Assembly: GCA_015662815.1 (NCBI GenBank)
Contig: DQTK01000006.1
Coordinates: 1 to 7,223, forward strand
Reading direction: 5' to 3'
DNA from: Aquifex aeolicus
GTDB taxonomy: Bacteria; Aquificota; Aquificia; Aquificales; Aquificaceae
Length of the DNA stretch: 7,223 bases
In this document: positions 1-4,325 of the stretch, one piece after another
How positions within the stretch are numbered: position 1 is the stretch's first letter
Layout: each line of letters starts with the position of its first letter
Notes under the pieces: model-generated
What the model saw: the letters and a program-made list of their open reading frames with translations, nothing else
What the model was told of the DNA's origin: nothing
The model's database searches: none
Program-made: the position numbers and the translations under genes

Positions 1-225
1 AAAAGAGTACTTAATTCCTAAAGCTCTGGAAAGTATATATAAACGCAGATTATCAAAAGTATGAACCATAAAAAGTGCGAAGAAACTAAACAAGAGATAG
101 GTTTTATTTAAATTCTTTAGAGCTTTAAAAGTTTCAGGGGTAAATGTTTTTTGAATAATAAAAAGAAGAGAAAGAAATAGGATTACATTAAAAAGCAGTA
201 AACCCTTTAGGATTTTCCTATGCAT
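1..225 (-). CDS. Membrane protein, LPG-synthase-TM/UPF0104-like (N-terminal part; runs off the window)
   Basis: Reading the minus strand from 225 gives 75 codons without a stop, beginning MHRKILKGLLLFNVILFLSL and leaving the window still open. Two hydrophobic segments are visible, about residues 6-24 and 42-57. They are followed by a basic, amphipathic stretch (residues 58-75: DNLR, then LYILSRALGIKYSF). This order (first helix, short polar loop, second helix, then an Arg-containing 'R-x-x-x-L-x-R-A-L-G' stretch and Tyr-Ser-Phe) resembles the start of the LPG-synthase-TM/UPF0104 (YbhN, AglD-like) family of multi-pass inner-membrane proteins, implicated in lipid or glycolipid handling. The start is supported by AAGGA at 232-236 on the minus strand, six bases before the ATG, and by a one-base TAATG overlap with the hemL stop, so it is probably co-transcribed and translationally coupled with hemL. 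The family call rests on 75 residues only and is tentative; that the gene is real is much surer. Confidence 0.62.
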   Translation of the reverse strand, partial: MHRKILKGLLLFNVILFLSLLFIIQKTFTPETFKALKNLNKTYLLFSFFALFMVHTFDNLRLYILSRALGIKYSF

Positions 226-1499
226 TATATTTCCTTTACCGCCTTCCTAATTCTTTCGAGGGCATCCTCTATATCTTCATTTTCGTGAGCAGTTGTGAGG
301 AACCAAGCTTCGAATTGTGACGGAGGAATCAGGACACCGTTTTTTAGGAGGGCTTTAAAGAATTTAGCGAACATTTCGGTATCGGAAGTTTTAGCTGTTT
401 GGAAATCAAACACCTCTTTATCGGTAAAGAATACGGTCATCATAGAACCTATGCGGTTTACAGTATGGGGAATTCCTTTTTCTTTGAGAATATCGCTTAC
501 ACCTTTTGCCAATTTTTCCATTTTTTCCTCAAGTTCTTTGTACGGTTCTTTATCTCTTAACTCTTTCAAGGTTTCTAAGCCACTTACCATAGCGAGTGGA
601 TTTCCGGCGAGGGTTCCGGCTTGGTATATATCTCCTTCGGGAGCAACCCTTTCCATAATTTCTTTTTTTCCTCCGTATGCACCGACCGGTAGACCTCCTC
701 CCAATATTTTCCCGAGACAGGTTATATCGGGTTCTATACCAAACAGCTCTTGGGCACCACCTTTTGAAAGCCTAAATCCAGTTATTACTTCATCAAATAT
801 AAGTAAGCTGTTATACTCTCTTGTAATTCTCCGCAGTTCCTTTAAAAATTCCTTCTTGGGAAGGACTACTCCCATATTACCAGCTACGGGTTCTACTATA
901 ACTGCTGCTATCTCACCTCCGTACTCCTTGAAGGCTTTTTCGAGAGCCTCAACATTGTTATAAGGAAGAACTATTGTCAGCTTAGCTATTTCCTCAGGAA
1001 TTCCGGGCGTTCCCGGAATACCAAAGGTAGCAACACCCGAGCCTGCGCTAACTAAAAGACTGTCGTAATGACCGTGATAGCAACCTTCGAACTTCACAAT
1101 GTATTTTCTCCCTGTAATTCCTCTTGCCAACCTTACCGCTGACATTGTAGCTTCAGTTCCTGAATTTACAAACCTTACCTTTTCAACCGTAGGTACCATT
1201 TCAACAACAAGCCTCGCAAGGGTAATTTCGTAAGGATTGGTGAGTCCGAAAGAAAGGCTTTTTTCAGCTTCTTCCTGAATAGCTTTTACTACCTTTTTAT
1301 GAGCATGCCCTAGTATATTTGCTCCCCAAGATGCTAGAAAGTCTATGTATTCATTTCCATCGGCATCCCAAACTTTAGCCTTTCTTCCTTTTACCAAGAA
1401 GATAGGTTCTCCACCTACCGCTTTAAAGGCTCTAACGGGACTGTTTACCCCTCCGGGTAAAACTTCTAAAGCTTCTCTCAAGAGTTTTTTATTTTTCAT
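225..1499 (-). CDS. hemL: Glutamate-1-semialdehyde 2,1-aminomutase
   Basis: Cytoplasmic PLP enzyme that converts glutamate-1-semialdehyde to 5-aminolevulinate, the last step of the C5 route to tetrapyrroles and heme. The 424 residues match the usual family length (E. coli about 426). Visible features: the N-terminal PGGVNSPVRAF motif (residues 15-25), PLP phosphate-binding VNSGTEA (111-117), YHGHYD (141-146), the FDEV aspartate that contacts the PLP pyridine nitrogen (D236), and the Schiff-base lysine K264 in CLGKILGGGLP. The GDIYQAGTLAGNP segment is also typical. The aminomutase signature, not just a generic class-III aminotransferase one, makes this a firm call. The ATG at 1499 is fixed, because an in-frame stop lies only five codons upstream (1515-1517). 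No Shine-Dalgarno is seen before it; instead TAAAAT lies seven bases upstream, so the message may be leaderless. The downstream membrane-protein gene overlaps the stop by one base. Confidence 0.97.
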   Translation of the reverse strand: MKNKKLLREALEVLPGGVNSPVRAFKAVGGEPIFLVKGRKAKVWDADGNEYIDFLASWGANILGHAHKKVVKAIQEEAEKSLSFGLTNPYEITLARLVVEMVPTVEKVRFVNSGTEATMSAVRLARGITGRKYIVKFEGCYHGHYDSLLVSAGSGVATFGIPGTPGIPEEIAKLTIVLPYNNVEALEKAFKEYGGEIAAVIVEPVAGNMGVVLPKKEFLKELRRITREYNSLLIFDEVITGFRLSKGGAQELFGIEPDITCLGKILGGGLPVGAYGGKKEIMERVAPEGDIYQAGTLAGNPLAMVSGLETLKELRDKEPYKELEEKMEKLAKGVSDILKEKGIPHTVNRIGSMMTVFFTDKEVFDFQTAKTSDTEMFAKFFKALLKNGVLIPPSQFEAWFLTTAHENEDIEDALERIRKAVKEI

Positions 1500-1506
1500 A
1501 AGGTTT

Positions 1507-1512
1507 ATTTTA
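1507..1512 (-). promoter_or_regulatory. Candidate hemL -10 element (possibly leaderless)
   Basis: On the minus strand TAAAAT ends seven bases before the hemL ATG, the distance at which transcription would begin at the start codon itself. No good -35 hexamer is seen at 16-18 bases spacing. An alternative is a perfect TATAAT on the minus strand at 1587-1592, which would give a leader of about 80 bases. The two cannot be told apart from sequence alone. Confidence 0.35.
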
Positions 1513-1573
1513 AATTATTCGGAAAGCTTTGAATGTTGTGGGAATTAAAAAATTTTATTTCTTCATAAGAAAA

Positions 1574-1602
1574 TTCTTTACTTAAGATTATAGACATATA
1601 CT
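1574..1602 (+). promoter_or_regulatory. Candidate promoter of the DsrE-family gene
   Basis: TATACT at 1597-1602 is a five-of-six match to the sigma-70 -10 box. The -35 region is weak: TTCTTT at 1574-1579 has 17-base spacing, while the better TTTACT at 1577-1582 is only 14 bases away. Transcription would start near 1609, giving a leader of about 20 bases holding the strong ribosome binding site. The perfect AAGAA-AA-TTCTT palindrome at 1567-1578 overlaps the -35 region and lies between this promoter and hemL. Confidence 0.45.
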
Positions 1603-1614
1603 AAAATTTTTTAG
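1601..1614. promoter_or_regulatory. Perfect palindrome at the DsrE-gene transcription start (candidate operator)
   Basis: CTAAAA-TT-TTTTAG is a perfect 6+2+6 inverted repeat. It overlaps the last bases of the -10 box and the expected start point and ends just before the ribosome binding site, where a repressor would act. It is AT-rich, so chance is a real alternative. Confidence 0.3.
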
Positions 1615-1615
1615 C

Positions 1616-1623
1616 AGGAGGTG
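1616..1623 (+). promoter_or_regulatory. Strong ribosome binding site that decides the DsrE-gene start
   Basis: AGGAGGTG is a full anti-Shine-Dalgarno match, followed by five bases and then ATG at 1629. An in-frame GTG at 1623 would give two extra residues (Met-Gly), but it lies within this site and so cannot be the start it serves. It is the only textbook site for a transcription-unit-leading gene in the window. Confidence 0.85.
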
Positions 1624-1628
1624 TGGGT

Positions 1629-2006
1629 ATGAGTGAACAACAAGCTGCAGACCTTGTAATAATCCTGATAACAGGTCCAGAAAATCCTAAGAGATTACCT
1701 TCCGCGTTTTTCTTGGCATCTACAGCAGCTGCTGCTGATATGAATGTAGTTATGTATTTTACAGGACCTGCTACACTGCTCCTTAAAAAAGGTGTAGCGG
1801 AAAGCATTCGTCCCATGGAAGAAGGAAACACGATAAAAAACTTTATGGAGCTTGCCCTTGACAACGGAGTTCAATTTGTATGCTGCTTGCAATCCTTAGA
1901 GCTTAACGGAATGAAGAAGGAAGATTTAGCTTTTGATGTTCCCTTGCTTACTCCCAGTCAAGCGCTACCTTCCTTGGGACAAGCAGGAAGGGTTCTTACC
2001 TGGTAG
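1629..2006 (+). CDS. DsrE/DsrF-family sulfur-relay-like protein
   Basis: A 125-residue soluble protein of the DsrE/DsrF/TusD-like alpha/beta fold. Such proteins are usually small oligomers that carry sulfur as a cysteine persulfide; in sulfur-metabolising bacteria they pass it between enzymes. Visible features: an N-terminal hydrophobic strand (LVIILITG, residues 9-16), a helix followed by DMNVVMYFTGPATLLLKK (37-54), and FVCCLQSLELNGMKKEDL (83-100), which matches the family pattern C-x2-S-x4-G. The conserved cysteine is then C86, with a second cysteine directly before it (C85). A Ser/Pro/Gly-rich tail ends in Trp. The gene stands alone between divergent hemL and a LysR gene, not beside dsr, tus or hdr genes, so its partner is unknown. 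A strong ribosome binding site suggests high translation, and a terminator directly follows. The family call is fairly sure; a role in sulfur transfer is inference. Confidence 0.85.
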   Translation: MSEQQAADLVIILITGPENPKRLPSAFFLASTAAAADMNVVMYFTGPATLLLKKGVAESIRPMEEGNTIKNFMELALDNGVQFVCCLQSLELNGMKKEDLAFDVPLLTPSQALPSLGQAGRVLTW

Positions 2007-2023
2007 CCTTCCCTTCCTTTTTT
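1985..2023 (+). terminator. Rho-independent terminator after the DsrE-family gene
   Basis: AGGAAGGG (1985-1992) and CCCTTCCT (2011-2018) form a perfect 8-bp stem around an 18-base loop, running into a T tract (2018-2023). A shifted pairing of GGAAGG with CCTTCC (2007-2012) gives a tighter loop. The left arm lies in the last codons of the gene and the stop codon is inside the loop, so terminator and coding sequence are interleaved. Confidence 0.7.
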
Positions 2024-2040
2024 AAAACCGCTTTTTATAC

Positions 2041-2070
2041 CTGTCAAATTTATCTTATCTGTGGTATTAA
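2041..2070 (+). promoter_or_regulatory. Candidate promoter of the LysR gene
   Basis: CTGTCA (2041-2046, four of six) and TATTAA (2065-2070, four of six) are spaced by 18 bases. The start would fall near 2077, only a few bases before the ATG at 2083, and no Shine-Dalgarno is present. ATACC (2037-2041) and GGTAT (2063-2067) form a five-base inverted repeat around this promoter that could serve autoregulation, but the match is short. Confidence 0.3.
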
Positions 2071-2082
2071 AATTATATATGT

Positions 2083-2994
2083 ATGATTGATATATCAAAG
2101 CTCAAAACTTTTGTAACCGTCGCTGAGCTAGGAAGTTTTTCGAAAGCTTCAGAAATTTTATACATCACCCAACCTGCGGTAACTCAACAAATAAAAGCTC
2201 TGGAGAGAACAATAGGAGCTAAGCTTTTTCAAAGACAGGGCGGAAGGATGGTTCTTACAGAAGAGGGTAAACGAATTTACGAAATAGCAAAATTGCTTTT
2301 GAACAGTTATGAAGGTTTAATGGAGGAAATAGCAAGAATAAAAAAAGATTTAAAAGATATTCTTTTCTTAGGGCTTAGTGCAACTCCGAGTGAGTACATA
2401 ATTCCCCGAATAATTGCAGAATTTCATAAAGAATTTCCTAGCTCCAAAATAAAAGTTTTTACCGGAAACTCCCACGATGTTGAAGAAGGACTAATTGCAG
2501 GAGTTTTGAATATAGGTATTATAGAGAGAGAACCTTCTGACAAGTTTACAGACGTTCCTTTCCTGGAAGATGAAATAGTTTTTTTTACATTTCCGGAGCA
2601 TCCTATAGCTTCCAGAGGTGAAATAGAACCTGAACACCTCTATGAAATAGACCTTGTAATGAGAGAAGCCCATTCCGGAACAAGAAAACTTGTAAGGAAT
2701 AAACTTGAAGAATTAGGAATTATTTTTGATAAGCTGAATATAAAAATAGAATCCACTAGTAGTAGAAATATAATACAGATTGTTAAATCCGGGTACGGAT
2801 GCTCTTTTCTTTCCAAAGGACTATTGAATGGGGAGCTAAAGGCGGGAAACCTTGTGCCTGTGAAAATTAAAGGGTTTGATATAAAAAGGAAATTTCACAT
2901 AATTTATCCCAAAAACAGTCACGTTTCTTTCCTCGCCAGCAATTTTATAAAATTTTTACTTGAAAAAACTAAAGAGGTGCAAACTGCGGTATGA
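2083..2994 (+). CDS. LysR-family transcriptional regulator, CysL/CbbR-like
   Basis: A 303-residue DNA-binding regulator, the usual length for the family. Residues 4-63 are the winged helix-turn-helix: FVTVAELGSFSKASEIL, then ITQPAVTQQIKALERTIGAKLF, with the wing RQGGRMVLTEEG. A linker helix (about 64-91) leads to a periplasmic-binding-protein-like effector domain (about 92-295). There, LGLSATPSEYIIPRIIAEF and R-E-A-H-S-G-T-R (194-201) resemble the CysL/CbbR branch, in which the SGTR loop helps bind a small anionic ligand. The ligand is not known. The gene starts at ATG 2083 with no Shine-Dalgarno; another ATG at 2079 is out of frame. Its TGA overlaps the ATG of the phosphatase gene, so the pair is surely co-translated. 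LysR proteins usually regulate a divergent neighbour; here the only nearby divergent gene is hemL beyond the DsrE gene, so the target is unclear. Low-molecular sulfur or carbon metabolism is a guess from the subfamily. Confidence 0.93.
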   Translation: MIDISKLKTFVTVAELGSFSKASEILYITQPAVTQQIKALERTIGAKLFQRQGGRMVLTEEGKRIYEIAKLLLNSYEGLMEEIARIKKDLKDILFLGLSATPSEYIIPRIIAEFHKEFPSSKIKVFTGNSHDVEEGLIAGVLNIGIIEREPSDKFTDVPFLEDEIVFFTFPEHPIASRGEIEPEHLYEIDLVMREAHSGTRKLVRNKLEELGIIFDKLNIKIESTSSRNIIQIVKSGYGCSFLSKGLLNGELKAGNLVPVKIKGFDIKRKFHIIYPKNSHVSFLASNFIKFLLEKTKEVQTAV

Positions 2995-3671
2995 AAGCAG
3001 TTATATTCGATGTAGACGGTGTAATAGTGGATGTAAGAAATTCCTACCACCATGCAATAAAAGAAACCGTAAAACACTTTACAGGGAAAAACCTAAGTCT
3101 TGAGTTTATAAGGGAATTTAAATTCTCGAGAGGAATAAATAACGACTGGGATGTCAGTGTCGAACTTATAAAGCATCTTAACTTTGAACCTCCCCCTTAC
3201 GACGACCTGGTCGAGGTATTTGAAAATTATTATGACCAGCTTAAAGATAAGGAAGAGTTAATCTTAGATAAGGACTTCTTTAAAGACTTAAAGGAAAGTG
3301 GTCTTATCTTAGGGGTAGTAACTGGGAGACCCAAGAGGGATTTAAAGTACCTTTTTGACCGATTTCAGCTATGGGAATTCTTCGATGCAATAATAGACGA
3401 TGACGATGTAGGAGATATAAATTTGAGAAAACCACATCCATTTCCGCTACACCTTTGTATGGAGAGCTTGGGTGCCAAGGAGGGAATTTACATAGGAGAC
3501 AATAACGCTGATTATGAAATGGTGAAGTTCTACAAGAAAATTTACGGGAAACCAATGGAGTTTATACATTTCAAGAAAGTATTTCAGGAGAATCTTCCAG
3601 CAGATTTTTCAACTGATAGTGAAGAAGACCTGAAAGAATATCTGAAGGTGCTTACAGGGCTGAAGAAGTAA
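2991..3671 (+). CDS. HAD-superfamily (subfamily IA) phosphatase
   Basis: A 226-residue soluble hydrolase with all four HAD motifs: motif I DVDGVIVD with nucleophile D7 and acid/base D9; motif II T111 in VVTGRP; motif III K147 in LRKPHP; motif IV GDNNADYEM with D170 and D174 for magnesium. Residues 14-90 form the helical cap. The length and the form of motifs II-IV (TGRP, LRKPHPFPL, IGDNNADYEM) suggest the HAD-IA type seen in phosphoglycolate phosphatase-like proteins and in the uncharacterised TIGR01548-like group; the substrate cannot be read from sequence. The ATG overlaps the LysR stop as ATGA, and GAGGTG at 2974-2979 lies 11 bases upstream, so translation is probably coupled. The tail (204-226) is acidic and helical. 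The gene converges on the Trm112-like gene, leaving only eight bases, and no terminator is visible. Confidence 0.88.
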   Translation: MKAVIFDVDGVIVDVRNSYHHAIKETVKHFTGKNLSLEFIREFKFSRGINNDWDVSVELIKHLNFEPPPYDDLVEVFENYYDQLKDKEELILDKDFFKDLKESGLILGVVTGRPKRDLKYLFDRFQLWEFFDAIIDDDDVGDINLRKPHPFPLHLCMESLGAKEGIYIGDNNADYEMVKFYKKIYGKPMEFIHFKKVFQENLPADFSTDSEEDLKEYLKVLTGLKK

Positions 3672-3679
3672 ACTGTTTA

Positions 3680-3856
3680 CTATTTCTCTTCAACTATAGG
3701 TTTTGCCTCTTCTTCTAAAAGGATGGGTATACCGTCTTTAATTTCGTAAAATACTTTGCAGTTTTCACATATGAGTACTTCTTTCTGATTGTCGTAAAGT
3801 AAATCTCCTTTACACTTCGGGCATGCGAGAATTTCTATAAGCTCTTTCTCAAGCAT
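3680..3856 (-). CDS. Trm112-like zinc-ribbon protein
   Basis: A 58-residue protein read on the minus strand, beginning MLEKELIEILACPKCKGDLL. It has the Trm112p/UPF0434 layout: CPKC (C12, C15) and CENC (C30, C33) to hold one zinc, and the C-terminal YEIKDGIPILLEEEA that is nearly diagnostic of the family (Y-x-I-x-D-G-I-P-x-L-L). In eukaryotes and archaea Trm112 binds and stabilises methyltransferases acting on tRNA, rRNA or release factors; bacterial members are assumed to be similar or are uncharacterised. The gene is convergent with the HAD gene (eight bases apart) and divergent from the phosphatase-like gene, with only 25 bases in between. No Shine-Dalgarno precedes the ATG, while TATCAT lies seven bases upstream, which would suit a leaderless transcript. 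The family assignment is strong, the molecular partner unknown. Confidence 0.9.
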   Translation of the reverse strand: MLEKELIEILACPKCKGDLLYDNQKEVLICENCKVFYEIKDGIPILLEEEAKPIVEEK

Positions 3857-3881
3857 AAGATTAATGATATAAAAATTTTCT
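3857..3881. promoter_or_regulatory. 25-base divergent promoter region with overlapping -10 boxes
   Basis: TATAAA (3868-3873, plus strand) lies eight bases before the ATG at 3882; TATCAT (3864-3869, minus strand) lies seven bases before the ATG at 3856. The two hexamers overlap by two bases. Neither gene has a Shine-Dalgarno, and any -35 regions would fall within the opposing coding sequences, where matches are poor. Both transcripts would start at or next to the start codon. Confidence 0.4.
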
Positions 3882-4325
3882 ATGAAAATCGGATTTATCA
3901 GTAAAAAAGGAGCTGTAAGAGCTTTAATTGCTGAATCAATAGCGAGAAAACTTCTTCAGGATATAGGCATAAAAACGGAAATATTTTCGGCCGGTGTTCA
4001 GCCAGAAAAAACCACTCCCAGAGAAGTTCTAGAAGTTTTAAAAGAAAAAGGATATCCTATAAGAAGCCTGTATCCAAAATCTTTAAGAAAAATTCCCTAT
4101 AAATCTTTAGACATTGTGGTAATTCTAGATAATGAGATTAAAGACAAGTGTGAGTTTGTGATTTACCACAAAAGAAGAGAAAACCTGCACATAGACGAAC
4201 CAGTAAGACATACGATAAGTGAATATAGGGAAATAAGGGATAAAATAGAAGAAGAATTAAAGGAACTTTTCGGAATAGAAAAGGAAAGACAGGAAAGGTT
4301 AGAAAGGAAAAAGGTTTCAAAATAG
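3882..4325 (+). CDS. Low-molecular-weight phosphatase/arsenate reductase-fold protein lacking the catalytic cysteine
   Basis: A 147-residue protein whose whole length follows the LMW-PTP/thioredoxin-type ArsC fold: the first strand and P-loop (IGFISKKGAVRALIAESIA, 3-21), FSAGV (35-39), DIVVILDNEIKDKCEFV (77-93), and LHIDEPVRHTISEYREIRDKI (102-122), matching the 'DP...(E/D)F..(V/I)RD.I' segment with the general-acid D105. The catalytic loop should read C-x5-R-S; here it is S7-x5-R13-A14, so the nucleophile and following Ser/Thr are gone, as is the Asn of the GNSCRS loop. The ArsC redox cysteine aligned with C82 of the S. aureus enzyme is D83, and only C90 remains. The protein is therefore unlikely to be a phosphatase or arsenate reductase; a binding or regulatory role is possible. 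The C-terminal tail (132-147) is very basic and charged. The 3' end overlaps ligA by nine bases, tail to tail. Alignments are by eye from memory. Confidence 0.85.
   Translation: MKIGFISKKGAVRALIAESIARKLLQDIGIKTEIFSAGVQPEKTTPREVLEVLKEKGYPIRSLYPKSLRKIPYKSLDIVVILDNEIKDKCEFVIYHKRRENLHIDEPVRHTISEYREIRDKIEEELKELFGIEKERQERLERKKVSK

Noticed and set aside
295..963. A 222-codon open frame on the plus strand, with others opposite hemL, the LysR gene and ligA
   Set aside because: They lie within well-supported genes on the other strand or in other frames, have no ribosome binding sites, and their translations look like reversed housekeeping proteins.
2037..2067. ATACC-N21-GGTAT as a LysR autoregulatory site
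   Set aside because: Only five bases per arm, and the bases inside do not continue the symmetry; common by chance in AT-rich DNA. Mentioned only with the promoter.
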